In this document: one piece after another, positions 1 through 13,072 of the stretch
Position numbering within the stretch: the first letter of the stretch is position 1
How the letters are laid out: each line of letters begins with the position of its first letter
Assembly: GCA_036924285.1 (NCBI GenBank)
Contig: JAYKYS010000006.1
Location: forward strand, 20,868,001-20,932,000
Source of the DNA: Asterella californica
Lineage: Eukaryota; Streptophyta; Marchantiopsida; Marchantiales; Aytoniaceae
DNA: 64,000 nt
Direction of reading: 5' to 3'
The notes under the pieces: model-generated
What the model was told of the DNA's origin: nothing
The model's input: the letters and a program-made list of their open reading frames with translations, nothing else
Databases searched by the model: none
Translations under genes and position numbers: made by a program

Positions 1-158
1 ATGAATTTTCTATGAATTTAAAAATTGTACTTTTTAGAGTTGCCGCATCGCGAGGCGAGGCCGCAGGGGGGTTGGACGGGTCTCCGTCGGTGTCCACTTG
101 TGGCTTTTTTTGTCCGTCGCGGCTCCGCCTTTAGCGGGGTGGAGTCCCGGTCAAGAGG

Positions 159-435
159 TCCTCACGAGTGCTGCGACTAGCGAGACCTAAAGACCAGAGT
201 CCTAGCACTCGCGAGGACTCAAAGCATTTTGAGCCCTGGTCTTTAGGTTTCGCTTTAGGACCCGAACAAACTCGGTCATGTCTTTGCAGAACGATCTGGA
301 AACGCTGGAAAGATTCTCTACGAATAGTCGGTTTCGATCGCAACATCTTTCTCACGACTCATAGAGCATTTTTCCAGCGTTGGCCTGCTTGGAGTAGATC
401 GTTCTGCAAAGACATGACAGAGTTTGTTCGGGTCC
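159..435. repeat. Compound inverted repeat / long foldback
   Basis: Several stems are packed together. Arms 258-312 and 371-435 are inverted copies: the outer 40 bases pair with one mismatch, and the inner AACGCTGGAAA pairs again after a bulge of about 12 bases; the loop is about 58 bases. Just upstream, CCTAAAGACCAG (186-197) pairs perfectly with CTGGTCTTTAGG (236-247). GTCCTCACGAGTGCT (161-175) pairs with the GC-rich stretch at 203-218. ORFs on both strands here are by-products of the symmetry. Candidates are a foldback/MITE or a MIRNA-like precursor; the sequence alone does not decide. Confidence 0.8.
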
Positions 436-440
436 GTGTG

Positions 441-2540
441 TGATCATGTGCCGAAGCGAGTAGACACGTCCCGGTGTAAGCTGGTGGTCGTCTATAGACA
501 CCCATGAGAAAGAGATAAATGCAAGTTGTTGGAGCCTAAATATCTTTCAAGATTTGATTAGTAATCCACAAATTATGAACTTAGGTGTTTACCTCGTTTC
601 TTTCAATGAAATCTCACGAACTTTGATGAAGTGGTTGTGAGCCATCAAGCCTAAATAGATTCTTCAAGTGAAGGTGTTCACACCTTGACCTGATTCAAAA
701 GTTATTCGTAGAACAAGAGTTGGGAATCTCCCTTAGACTGTTTTCATTGTACATGAACTTGAATCTACTATTGATTTTGGCTTAGGAGTTTGCTTTTGTT
801 GTTGATCATGTCGTGTTTAGCGCGTGTGATCCACATGAACTACACGCAATTACATGCATTTCATGTGATAAGTTTCATTTCAGTGTGCACTATGAAATGT
901 AGCGAGTTTAAGAGAAGCTCTACAAGCTCTTAACAGGGGTGCTTGACATATTCCCCTCAGGCACTGTTTATGAACTTGTAAATAAGCCTATGCTTTGATA
1001 TGTGAATCACATGCACCATTATAAGCCACAGGTCCACGGTACAAACCAAAAACCAAAATCTTAGAAATTAATTCTATTATACTCTCTTCCTTGTAAATAA
1101 GGTTTTGAAAATAACAAAGGAACCAAAGCTTAAAACCATAAAGCATTGGTGAAATTTTAATCAGGCAAGTGATGTGAAATAACGAGTATTTCTAGAATTT
1201 TCCAATAAGAGTTTGATGCAAGATAATGCACTGCCAGTTGTGTGCTTCTGAGCAGCACAAACTACACCCTCAAGCAATGAACTTACAAAGGGTGCTAACA
1301 AACCTATAGCTAGTGCGAGCAACGCATTATCAAAAGTAGTGTTCTCTTCACATGCTACTTACAATGATGTAAATAAACCATTACGTCATAAGCTTATAAA
1401 ATTAAGAAAAGAATTGAAATTTTGTCTACATAGCAACATTTTTTATATATAAGGCGGAGAATGTCAATAGGACTCCTCATGTCACCGTAAAACACTAGTA
1501 AACTTTTTGTGAGGTTGTGTAAAATAACAAGCATGAAGTGTAAGATAACAAACAAAGGATAAAACTTTATCCACGAGTATTATGTTGCGAAAGGCTCTAC
1601 TCGATGAATAAGCATCCCCAACGGCCTTGTACAGTGAATTTCATTTTCTCTTATTATAAAATATATAAATATCTTCTAATAAGATATTGTTAAAAATTGA
1701 ATAAATTCATAACTGATATATGTTAACCTGTCTCGAAGTAGCTAACTCAGCATGATATAACTCATAAGTGGAGTCCGAGCTGATGCGTTGCTGGGAGAAT
1801 AAAATCCAGACCCTAATTCTCAGATTGCGTCATTTTACGAAGACATTTCTAACCTTTCATGCCAGAAGGGTTAGAAAATATATTAAATCCCATGTACACT
1901 TCGAAATTTACATTAGATGAATAAGCATACATACGATGATAACGTGCCTTACAAACATACGTCACGCCCTCGAACAGCAAGTTTACATGCATAGGCCACC
2001 CTCGAGCAACGGCTTAAACTCGAGACTGCTGTGAGTAGAGCTTTCTTCTATACTTAGTTCTCACTCATTCCAACATTCGTGCAGTTTCTTGACTTCTTTT
2101 CTTCTTGGTCTCTACGTGTCCCAGTTCTGATGTCTTATCAATCCCAGTTCCAGTATAAGAGCTCCTATAGAGTCATCCAAAACTCGAGAAACCTCTCATT
2201 TCTCGAGTTTACTATCATCAAGCACAGAAAAACAATCATAATCTAAAATTGCTTTGATCACATAATTCTCATACTGTGATGGAATCAGAAAAAATGAAGA
2301 TTCAGTTAGCTATTTCTCACAAGTTTTACACTTTGTGATTAGTTTCAACTCAGTGTAGTTAAAAATGAATTATATAGTAAAAATTTACATATATTCTTGG
2401 AAAATGAGAATCTTTCCCCTTACTTATCATTTTTGTTCTTTTATATTGGAACAAAAAGAACAAAAGGTAGTCTTCTTTGATCCATACACTCCTGCATCGT
2501 TAAGTGTTTCTTCTAGTACCGTGGCTATCTGATATTGCTA
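441..2540. other. Intergenic, no gene seen
   Basis: AT-rich DNA with frequent stops in all frames. I see no coding signature, no conserved motif and no long repeat. Confidence 0.6.
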
Positions 2541-2549
2541 TGCTGTATA

Positions 2550-2703
2550 TTGCTATATATTAGTATTAGTATTAGTATTATTATATTATTATTATTATTA
2601 TTATTGTATATTGCTATATATGCTGTATATTGCTATATGTATTGTGGTTGTGTGCATATATTCACCTTTTTATCTTAGGACTGAAGAGGGGGGATATGCA
2701 CGA
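2550..2703. repeat. ATT microsatellite plus MITE-like half-hairpin
   Basis: TAGTAT and ATT/TTA units run from about 2556 to 2606, followed by repeated TGCTATATATGCTG-type words. At 2651-2703, GCATATATTCACCT is followed by a partial inverted copy ending GGGATATGCAC. This is the same motif as the second hairpin of the MITE family described at 4366, 8564, 8820 and 16780. Confidence 0.5.
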
Positions 2704-3039
2704 CGGATATGTAACTGATCTTATGTCTCTTGGTGCACAATTTCATATGCATTGCTTGCATTGTCATATTCGTGTAATATTTAATAAGTATACATAATAT
2801 ATTTGTCTATTAAAGTAGTTTATATTTATAACTTAATATGTATAAATTTATCATTAACCATTCATGAATTTATCCTGCCTAGTTTGATAACAACCAATGA
2901 CCTGTTCGGGTCAGTTGGACCCCTAGATTTTTCTTCTCTCCACATGCTTGTCTTTTTCTTCCTTTCTTACGAAGGTTCAAGTTGCATACATGTCATTTGT
3001 ATCATTTTGTCTTTTAGATGGAAGTTCAAGTTGCATGCA

Positions 3040-3230
3040 TGTCCTTATACGTTCATTGTGAAAACCGAAGAGGAAGAGGGATTTTTTAATCGTGTAGTGG
3101 AACGGACAGATAGAGTCAATGTGAAAACCAGAAAGAGAAAAGAAGTAGCAATAACGGATGGATAGAGTCGTTGTGAAAACTGAAAAAAAGAACGGGAACA
3201 GAAGGGTGGAATCATTGTGAAAATCAAAAA
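3040..3230. repeat. Degenerate direct repeats
   Basis: The phrase TCATTGTGAAAACCGAA recurs four times with one to four changes (about 3053, 3115, 3167 and 3209), separated by A/G-rich spacers of roughly 45-60 bases. The ORF of 120 codons that crosses it has no recognisable domain and is probably not a gene. Confidence 0.4.
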
Positions 3231-4365
3231 AAAATAATCGCTAATGGATAGTCTTGCAATTCTACTGCAAGCGTAGCTACTTGTTTTAACATCGATTTCA
3301 GTATCATAGGTTTCGGAAAAATATGTGTGAAATGTGTGAATGTAATGTGTTTCAAAAGTGTCAACAATATATGAGAAGGGTGTGAAAAATATGTCAAAAC
3401 AGTGTAGAAAAATGTATCACAAATTATGTAGAAAAGGGACGATACAATAGATCAAAATGTAGTATCTACAAAGCTCTTGTTTGATAAATCATGAGACAAA
3501 TCAAACAAGAAAACTGAAGAAAAAGTCTAGTGAGAAAACAAAACGTTGCATCATAATATTGTGAGATGTCATAATTATCTCCTATAGCATATGGACATCT
3601 AAAAAACTTGTCTGAATTTATTACATATATTACAACATATATTACAACATTAAAGGTGTCGGAAAGAACGATGTTAGAAAGATGTCACAAAGAACATCAG
3701 AAAGACCACTTCCATAGTTATAGTAGGATAGTGTCAAAATGATATCAGAATTATGTAGCACACAAATCCGACCTAATTTTGGAACTGCTTTTCCTCACAA
3801 ATCTGTGCAAAAATTGTATGTCAATGCTATCATAAATCATAAAAAAAAGTTTTAAAAAAAAAGTAAAAATCAGAAGCTTAGGAATTTTCAAACTCAGTTT
3901 TCAGTTTCATGGAACTTCAGTTTTCTTGCGTCCTTGAGCTTCTGGATGTAAACACTGCCTACTCTTACATTCTTCTCTCTCGTTTCTCTCGTTGTTTCTC
4001 TTGTTCACATCATATAGAGAGTGCTTCTCAAGCTCTTGTTTCATCGATCGTTTGCTCTCCCATGTTGAATCGAACCACCAAACCGATGAGGTAGAATTGT
4101 TCGTTACAACGTTACGAACTCAGCTCAAAATATGCATTCTGGATGAACTTCCGGGGAACTTTTGCTACCTTAATGATATAAAAATATATATATGTGTTAT
4201 ATTGTATCTTAAGTAAATAAAATAATTCAACTGTTCTTTAATTATTATATTAAAGCAACATGTGCGGAAAGAGCTTGACTTAACCCATAAGTGCAGAGGT
4301 TCCAGACGCTTCTTGGAAGATGTCAGTGCGGCAATTTATTTAGCTCAAATAATCAAATAATCAAT
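3231..4365. other. Intergenic, no gene seen
   Basis: AT-rich sequence. Two overlapping ORFs of 61 and 74 codons near 3909-4216 have no recognisable content. Confidence 0.5.
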
Positions 4366-4504
4366 AGTTTAATTTATTCTCTAACCTTCCAGTATAACAG
4401 ATTAATTTATTATCTAACTCCTTTGGACGGAAAGGTTAGGTTATAAATTAAAGCGTTCTCACATATTCCCTTCTTCTCAATTTTGGAAAAGATGAATATG
4501 CATG
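4366..4504. mobile_element. Two-hairpin MITE, copy 1
   Basis: The first hairpin has arms 4368-4388 (TTTAATTTATTCTCTAACCTT) and 4432-4452 (its near-perfect complement). The second adjacent hairpin is 4461-4503, from ACATATTCCC to GATGAATATGCAT. The same two-part architecture recurs at 8564-8672, 8820-8926 and 16780-16870, so it is a family of small non-coding inverted-repeat elements. The 3-bp or longer target duplications that would assign a superfamily are not visible. Confidence 0.6.
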
Positions 4505-6599
4505 CAAAATAAATGAGATGAATATATTTATATATATGCATTCTTATTAGATTCCGAAAGAAAGATTTTAGGAACAGAGCTCCACTTTTTGAAAAATCTT
4601 GAATTTCATCAGAGATACATCACTTCTGATACATAAGAACCACAACCTATCAATCGATCATCTGATCAAAGATTTCGCTTACATTCGCATCGAGCTGATT
4701 GATTTCTTATCCTCCAAGTGTCAAATCAAACCCCGACGGCTATGACTAGTTGTTGTCGATTCTAGTGAATGAATTTTGTCATGCGCATACACATCGCTAC
4801 ACAACATACATCGCTGTCTAAACTACAAACCACATACATATAACAAGCACAGAGTGTCACTATCTCCATGCTCGTAAAGAATCCATGTTCTACTCACTAA
4901 GCACATCTATCATAGCTAGGAGCTCGAAGACTCAACTCGAGAAAATGTGAGAGACTATAAGCTCCAACTCGAAATATACTCTTTGGTAATCCCAACCCAA
5001 GAAACTCCACTAACGGTACTAACAGCACTAACGGAACTACCGTCACTACCGACATTAACGACACGTGCTACTTCGCACTTGGTCAAACTAGCAACTGGTG
5101 AAAATGACATGACAATTTTGATCTACTCTTGATATCAAGTTCTCCATCTCAATGTTAGTATGAAACTCTTCTACAAGTGGCAAGCCAAGACTATCTCAAG
5201 ATAGAGCAATAAGTCAGACAAACAAAGAGAGAGAGACGAGAGCATTATGCAGATTTGAAATATTGTAATAGAATACATCCTCAATGGGTAAGGTGTGTGG
5301 ACTATAATCTTTTCTTCACACATATCCAAAAACGGTTTAAAATTTCTAAAATAATTTTGAAAATTTATTTCTTTATTAATTATTTTTAGAGTTCATTCCC
5401 ATCCTTTCTGACATAGATATTGTCAAATATCTGTGTCAAAAAAGTGTCAAAATTGTACCGTTCAAATTCCAACAACTATTGTTATTGCTATTGTTTTTTT
5501 TCAGAAATTAGCTACACTAGTGACGATATCGTGAGCCTTCTCTGAGAAATCTGATGAGATGAATTAGATTAAAATTGACAAAACAATTATCAAAAGAAAC
5601 ATAAACTCTAACTCAAGATCAAGTTATCACTAAGATCTATTTAGATGTTAGAAGAAAGTGCTGGTTTAATTTCTCTATACATAATGAAGATGTTCATAAT
5701 CTAAACAAGGTAAAATATGTATTATTTTGTGCAAAAGATGCAATGATGTGAAGTAGGTGATAATTTTTATAAGTCAATCTCAATTATAACAACGTCAATT
5801 TATGCGGACGTCTTGGCATACCATGGATATTATGTTCAGATACTTATTCTTCTCAAAATCTCAAAAATATAAAAATTTGTTGTTTTGATAGTAATTGCTA
5901 TTCTTGTTGGTCAAAAATATAATGCAAAAATATGAAAAGAAATACACTTCAGTCGAAAGTACTAAAACACATAAGAAATACACATTTGACACTTGATTAG
6001 ATAATTGATTATTTTATATAATATAGTTTAATAATATCAATAATCAGAAAGGACATTAAAACAAGAGGATGCTTATGTGAGTCACAAACAATAGAATGAA
6101 AATATATATATATAACTGAGCAAAAAACTGAGCAGTTTGAGAATAAAAATTAAGCTAATGAAAAGTAAAAGGTATAAGATATAGTCCATACATTCTAATA
6201 AACCTCACTCTCAATGACATTCCAACTAAAATAAAACAGTACTTCTCTTCATACAATAAACCCAAACTAGAAGTACCATTTTCGTTCTCCACAACTGAAT
6301 CCTACTCTACAACAATCAACACTTGAAGTCTGAACAATATCGTCCAAAATAGCAATATAAGTGATATTTGACGCAACAGCTAGTCAATCAAAAGCATTGA
6401 TTGATTGTTCTTAAAAGTGCAAAATACTAAAATGTAAATCCAATGAACAATTGAGGCCTAAACGTCTAACTTAGATCAAAAAGTAGAGATTAAGGACGAA
6501 GAGATCCGACGGCGTAGAACTAATTAGGTTCAAATAATCCCCACCCAACATCTCACCCAACATTTCAACAAGGAAAGAGAATACTTACTCATCTTTAGA
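4505..6599. other. Intergenic, no gene seen
   Basis: AT-rich sequence, densely interrupted by stops. No repeat or motif was recognised. Confidence 0.5.
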
Positions 6600-7050
6600 A
6601 GAAAGATGAGTAAATAGTGATGTGAAAGGGCCTGTTCCCACTGCGTCAATTATTTGTTTGGTGACCGACCACTTCGGGATGGAAAACGTGCAAGAATTTT
6701 CGTTTTTCCACTGGTATATTTTTGCATCCATCTTTTCGTGAAAAGCGTGAGTTTACGGGCTCTTCTGAGAACGTCGTTTCCACGTCCTCATTCCACGTGG
6801 AGGCATATGGTAACATTTGCTCGTGGAAAGCTTGGAGAGGTACTTACGGCAACCTCTACTCCGAATCTTTGGAGATGCGAATATTGGACTAGTTCTATCG
6901 TGGCAGTGGGAAGCAGCTGCTTATTATCGATCCTCGTCTGACTCGCACGTGGAGGTCATTAGTCAAAATAAGCTTGCAGTCGGAAGAGACCCAAACTATA
7001 GTTTCCCTGATCCTTCTTTCAAAAGCATCACGCTTTTCAAGCTTTAATTG
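6600..7050. other. GC-richer island, unassigned
   Basis: Base composition rises clearly above the flanks, and ORFs of 95 and 76 codons overlap on the plus strand (6654-6941 and 6817-7047). Neither translation shows a domain I recognise. CACGTGG words occur near 6798 and 6950. It could be a gene relic or a captured fragment; no function is assigned. Confidence 0.3.
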
Positions 7051-8563
7051 TTAAGTGAAAATCTAGAATGGGAAATTAACTTAAAACGGGTCCTGCTTTC
7101 TTCTTGAAAAGCAAGTAATAATCTCTTCTCGGAAGATTAAAGTATTTCATCTACAACCAAAATCATTTACTAAAACATTTCAATTCTATTTACTAACTTT
7201 TACGTCAATTTATGCTATGAAGAAACTTTCTCCCCTCACTCTCCTTCATATTTACCATTCATTGAAGTTATCATATGTTGATATCTTAAGTCTATCAGTA
7301 TTTTTCATGACTAGCTACTTTATGTATTAATTCTATAATTAAGATCTGTGCTCTAAAATAGTTCCAACTTCTAAGGTTCTTGACTTTACTTTTAAACTCC
7401 TACATTCCTTATGATATTTAGTGTTATAGATAGTGTTGGATTAATTAGAGTTACAATCATTAATTAGGATATCGGCTATTCTTAGTCAATAACGCTGATT
7501 AATGTCAGCTCCGAACTTATATGGTGGGGATCTATAAGTAGTTAGGTTATCGTGACATATCCGACCATTCTTAAATAATTTAAGGTTCCTGAAGTTGAAG
7601 AATTTAACATGAACTTTGCATGTTAATTTCTTGTCAAGATTTGTTTACATATATTCAAGCAATCTCCTAGGAAAATAGAGTTATTTGCGTTCTTTCCTCA
7701 AGAAGAGCATTTGAAAAGAACTGGCTTGATCTCACTTTACTCCAAAATTTGCTTCTCGTCTTCCATCCGTCTCAAAAGTGTTTTTTTCTCTTTAGTCTGC
7801 TTTTTAGTATTTACACGATGACATGAATTAGTGTTATAATTGATCAGTTACTATATATAAATAGATATTTTGTTATTCTATTTTTTTGCATGATGATATG
7901 GATTGGTGTTAATAACTTTTCTTTATGTATAGATATATTAGTGTTAGTAAAACTATCTCGAACAAGTAAAAGGTGTTATTATATTCAATTATATATCAAT
8001 AGCATATGCAAAGGTTTGTTCTTAACATTCTTTGAGGATAGACTCACACATGTTAACAACTCAAGAACTCTGGACAACACAGTGTCAAAATATGCATGCT
8101 CGATGCACTTCTAGCCTGGACAAAAAAGAAGAAAAACAGAGATGTAATGAAAGAAATTTTCATACACAGTTGGTGGAGATATGGTGATCGGTTTCAGAAA
8201 ATAAGTAAATAAAAATCAATACGCCATACATTGCAGCCAAAATTATTTTATACTATGAAACGTAAAATGAAATAAATTATATTTAATTTAACCTAATTTA
8301 TCCTATTATGGACACATATAAATGAAGAAGATAACAGAGCCACGTACTGCAAGAAAACATGTACGTTATATTGACAGATCCAGCCCACGCACTCCACGTC
8401 AAGGTCTGAAGATTTGGTTACAGTTGGTGCATGGAGTCCAAAGACTCCTCGGTTACACTTGCCGCTTGGGGTCATAAAACTTGTAGGTGAAGGGTGTGAG
8501 ACGTTCCCCTTCACAATATAAAGACCCTTCATAACCGAATGAAAACATATATATATTTTTAGT
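7051..8563. other. Intergenic, no gene seen
   Basis: AT-rich DNA without coding signature. Confidence 0.5.
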
Positions 8564-8672
8564 CATCAGTTTATTACCTAACCCTTCTAAATAAAAGAGT
8601 TTGGTAATAAACTGAGCATGTATTGGAACCTCTAATCCTCCATCTAAAGATGAAAGAGGTGAATATGCATGC
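8564..8672. mobile_element. Two-hairpin MITE, copy 2
   Basis: CAGTTTATTACC (8566-8577) pairs with GGTAATAAACTG (8603-8614). A second hairpin follows, from GCATGTATTGGAACC to GAGGTGAATATGCATGC (8616-8672). Layout and words match the copies at 4366 and 8820. Confidence 0.55.
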
Positions 8673-8819
8673 ATGATTAACTTATGGGAAACTTTTGCTC
8701 TCTTAATGATATAAGAAATATATGTACATATTAGATAATAATTATATTTAAAGAGCCAGATTTAACCGTGGGGTCCAAGATGCGTCTTGGAGGATATAAG
8801 GTCAGCCAAATAATCAATA

Positions 8820-8926
8820 GATTAATTTATTATCTAACTCTCTCTAACAAAATGATTAGGTAATAAATTAAACCGCTTGTGCATATTCTTCTCTTTCAAA
8901 CTATGGAAAAGGTGAAATGTGCATAA
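8820..8926. mobile_element. Two-hairpin MITE, copy 3
   Basis: ATTAATTTATTATCTAA (8821-8837) pairs with the stretch ending GGTAATAAATTAA (to about 8872). It is followed by the GCATATTCTTC to GGTGAAATGTGCAT hairpin (8881-8926). It lies only about 150 bases from copy 2 in the same orientation. Confidence 0.55.
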
Positions 8927-9962
8927 TTAGAGAGACTTCAATATCCATACTGAAAAAACACTCATGTTTCCAAAACATCTCTTCCAAATCTATCAATTTT
9001 TTTCCTATGATAATTTCTCTCTTGTCAAAGGTCTTGATATCTATTCTTATGTTCGACTTACAATACGATTGTATTGTGATCATATTGAAGATGAATCACT
9101 ATGCTTATTCACTTTTTCTCTTTTTGTTTGTAGTATTGGAGTTCCATTGTCTTTTCAAAGACAATCAATTTTTACATGAAACCAATCAACTGCTATTCTG
9201 GCTTGGTCTAGCAAGCTTTAGATAGGATAATAAAGACACCCCTTTAAATCGTTCTGTAATAATATATCATATGAATTACAGATGCATCCCTCTAGAAATT
9301 GCAGTAGAAACACTTCTCTATAATGTTGACTGTAGTTGTGTGAGATTCTAACTTAGATAGCTAGATCTCCACTTGGACTATTTTGCCAAGGTGGTAGATA
9401 AATATATAGATACAAATCATCAACCGAAAGTTTACATATGAAAGCTGGACTACTCAATGTACTACTTGGTGTATAAATAATAAAGCTTAAAATCAAAAAG
9501 TAGAAACTAAAGGCTAGGAGTATCATGTGTATGTTTTGTGTAAAAAAGTAAAGTTAAAAATAGAAAGCAAAATACAATAGAACATATTAACTCACAAGAG
9601 GAAATAGAACATACAATCCTTTGGATAACAAAAATAAAATATCAAGTCTTACTTCAGATGAGTAATAATGAGGTGAATGAACTTCTCGAACCGATCATTG
9701 AGGAGAATTAACCCTCTGATCCAAAGCTTGTCTTCTTTCGTAACGTTTGCACAAAAAGCGATTAGGGATGCTTATTTATCATCATAGCTTATAAAGTTCT
9801 CATTATTTCTCACTTGAGTTACCTTTGCCTCGTACTTTATTACGTCATACCCCTCGCACATCAATAATGCACTGATTATCACATCAGACATTACTAGTGA
9901 TAGATTTGTTTCCTGTGAAATAGTTGAATTTTTCATTTTCATATTCTTCGGTTTTTATTAAT
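8927..9962. other. Intergenic, no gene seen
   Basis: AT-rich. ORFs at 8917-9225 and on the opposite strand have low-complexity composition and no domain. Confidence 0.5.
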
Positions 9963-10000
9963 CCAGAGATGAGCTGCTCTGCCAAGCAGCTCATCTTTGG
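9963..10000. repeat. Compact hairpin
   Basis: CCAGAGATGAGCTGCT and AGCAGCTCATCTTTGG form a 16-bp stem with one G-T type mismatch and a 6-base loop. It stands alone in AT-rich sequence with no adjacent gene, so a terminator role cannot be argued. Confidence 0.6.
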
Positions 10001-11459
10001 AGCATTACTCTTCGATCTAAGTTATTTTTGACAAAGTAGTATGCAATTTCAGCACTTGGGATTTCTTATGTAGATCTTTAAGTATCCAAGAGTTTCATAA
10101 CTTAAGTTTAAGCTTGGAGATGCATTCTTATATGGTATTTTTGTTATTCATTTGTTGTGCGAAGAGATTAATTGTGTATTGATACTGGCAGTTCATCTCC
10201 AAGTTCTGGTTCTCTTAAATGATTAATTATAAATTCAATTAAACAAGATTGTGGATAGTTATATTCTTTCATCAATAGAATGTAAAGTTTCTTTTATTCA
10301 AGAGTTTTATTATATTAAGTAATATTATTAGAATCATTCTATTTGTTATATGAGTTTTCAGTTTTATTCAGTTCCTTGCAATTAAGAGTTCTCATGAGTA
10401 TTAGAGTTCAAGCGTTATCTTCACTTGCATCATATACTGATGATTTATCAAGAACAAGTTTCTTAATTTGAATATGATTTCGTTCTACTTCATATTTTTT
10501 AGAAATATATTAGAAATATTTAATTTATCATGATAATACGTATTTAAGAAAGTTAAAATTTTAAGATATAAACTAGAGATTTAAGATCATTAAAAAATTT
10601 TATTTGATCATCAGACTTAATATTAAAATCATGTATAATGATATGATAATTTAAATTTTACTGGAAGAATATGAAAACAAACGTGGAAAGTGAGAAGACC
10701 GATTCTTCGCACCAATAAAAAGATTAGTACGAAAAATATCCAACGTATTTGTGGAGACATGGTGCTAAAGTCAATACTCGATATAAAACATTATCCATCC
10801 AAACATGTGTATACTCTAAGTTACTCTAGTCCAATTGTGCAATCATGGTCCTCACTTTAGGATTACATGTGTCTAGAAATGGTTTTACCCAATATTCTTT
10901 TCCATTAACTTTTCCAGCTCTGACAGCCATCGCTCTCCCTCATCTTCTGATGGAAGAGGGCAACATGGTTGATTAATCATTTCCCTATTTTTTCCCACTG
11001 AAACGTTAGAGAATAAATTACATTTGAGATTTTCAGTTTTCTGTAAGTTGCAAGAAGATAATTTTTATAGTTCTGGAAGTTTTACACTTATCGGTTATCC
11101 TTGGAACTCCAGGCAACTCTAGAGCTGGTTATCTCAGAGAAATTGTTAATCTGTCACATTAGCTTAGTATTAAATTTGTAAGCTATTTTTATATTTTTTG
11201 TAAGAAAAATTAATTTATTAATAGTTTTATTCTTTTATTTCAACATCAGGTCACCAACTTCCTTAACCTTCCGGCACTGGGTAGCCGTTATCCTTCATAC
11301 ATGGTCTTACAACTTTACGGGACTTTGTGTTTTTGGTACTTATTCAAGAAAAGTTTTTTAGAAAACTAGTTCATAAAACGTAAAAGAAACTAAATTTCCA
11401 GAATTTCCACCATTTCGAAAAATTAACATATTTACATATTACAGAAGTTCCTAGCATTA
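10001..11459. other. Intergenic, no gene seen
   Basis: AT-rich, no ORF of note and no repeat recognised. Confidence 0.5.
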
Positions 11460-11567
11460 TTAAATTCGACGCTTTTGATTCAAGTGGCTAGATTCTCCTC
11501 TATAAGCGGTTGCAAGTATAGCAAAAATTGAAGCTTGAATAGCACTAGTAAATAGTCCTAAAAACAT
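11460..11567 (-). pseudogene. atpI: Plastid atpI-like fragment (nuclear plastid DNA)
   Basis: The minus strand reads MFLGLFTSAIQASIFAILAT followed by AYRGES and then a divergent tail to a stop at 11460-11462. This matches the C-terminal helix of plastid ATP synthase CF0 subunit a (AtpI), where MFLGLFTS.IQA.IFA.LA.AY.GES is the conserved pattern. The upstream residues do not continue the AtpI sequence, so only about 26 residues of the gene remain. The simplest reading is an old plastid-to-nucleus insertion that has decayed; a window from a real plastid genome is excluded by the surrounding transposons. Confidence 0.5.
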
Positions 11568-12542
11568 TATTCTATAATAAAACAAAGCTAGCAAAAATCC
11601 CCCCAAGTTGATCTACCATGATGAATATATGCATACGGTCAATCTGGTTAGCCAACTACAGTACGTTTCCTATTTGAGTCAAGAGGAAGATGATTGAGCG
11701 ATCCATTACCGGGTAATTAGTTAATAGATTATTCGACATATATTTCCTTAATTATATTTTATTTTACTCAATTCTCAACCCGGTCTGGTATTCTAACCTA
11801 ATAGGGGAACAGGAAGATTCTTGGACGTCCGAGAGCACAAAAGCGTAAAATAATAACAAACAACTCTGTATAAAACAGTAGGGTCTTGAGTGGTGTGATC
11901 TTGAACTAACAGGATTATGTTTTCATTATTTATTTTCTCTTTATACAGTTAAAATTAATACCTCACTCTTCAGTTCACATTATAACAACCCACAACCGAA
12001 ACGGACAAAAATGACCGAAGAAAACTCGTGATGTTTTCCTGCGAACACCTCCGGTGGTGCAGTATTATAAAACCAACCCGCGAGGAAAAAATATTAACAA
12101 AAGATTCCAACTTTTACCCCCCCCTAATGCACGCGAATCCTTCGTAACCCGTGATTGTCCACTATAAGAGCCGTTATGCTTGAACAATGTTATCTGGTAC
12201 GGACAGACAACATGACGGACGTATGGACAGATTGGCTATCCGGTCACAAGAGATACTGATGGCTCCTCCGAGACTGGGACACCTGAGCCGCTGTGATGAC
12301 TGACGGGCTCGACTCGTGACCTTCGTGGCACCGCGTTAAACGGAGCCGGTAGGGTTCATAGTCACCAGTCAGGAGGACAGTACCTCTTGTAGTACTCTTC
12401 TTATTATTATTAATATCAGTTTTCAGGGGAAAGCCGTGCGGGAACGGCAAGTAAGTACTATGTAAGTAGTACTACGTTGATGGGCGTAGTAGGAGTGTGG
12501 CGAGTAGATCTGCCAGCGAAGTCCGAGTAGCACAATGGATAC
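11568..12542. other. Intergenic, no gene seen
   Basis: Composition shifts from AT-rich to more balanced from about 12.0 kb. No ORF with a recognisable domain. This lies immediately outside the left MULE end. Confidence 0.45.
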
Positions 12543-12818
12543 TTATTTACTTGAAAGGTTCTCTGCGCACAAATACTTGGTTGACAGACCTCGCGAGTAC
12601 AATACACAACTTGACAAGACCCCTTACCGGTCACAGTCAGTCGGCGACTGCCAACAAGGCATTACAGGTTGACGCGGCGGACAGTAGGATGTTCAAGGTG
12701 ACGTGGTTCGCATTTCGATTTAAGGTGACATGGAGCGGACGAGGTGTGCGTGGTAGCCAGCAGCAGCTGGAAGGTGACATGGAACAGACGAGATGTGCGT
12801 GGCAGGAAGTCAGCAGAA
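12543..12818. repeat. MULE left terminal inverted repeat
   Basis: It begins TTATTTACTTGAAAGG and matches the reverse complement of 24421-24725. The right copy carries two small extra segments in its inner third. Within the repeat, the phrase GACGAGGTGTGCGTGG recurs at about 12738 and 12788, suggesting an internal duplication. It probably supplies transposase-binding sites and a promoter for the plus-strand ORFs, by analogy with other MULEs. Confidence 0.75.
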
Positions 12819-13072
12819 CACTTCACTAGGAAGGCGTTTGAACGATCTATACGCGGTATGTCAAGCGGAGAATCATTATCGATGCGTTTTATGCGGCACT
12901 GTGAACGTTCGGTCAGTCAGGTGACAGTCGCGGTTCTAAGAGCGTGAAGGAGAGTTTGAACAGTAAGAACGAGGGCGAGTGAGGTCGAATCAGTAAACGA
13001 GGGCGAGCAAGGACGAGCGAGGTCGAGGTACGCGGAGGGAGGTCGAGACGCAAGCACGAGGTTTTTACAGAC

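Noticed and set aside
131..443. Overlapping ORFs of 74 and 91 codons on opposite strands
   Set aside because: Both arise from the inverted repeat and have no recognisable domain.
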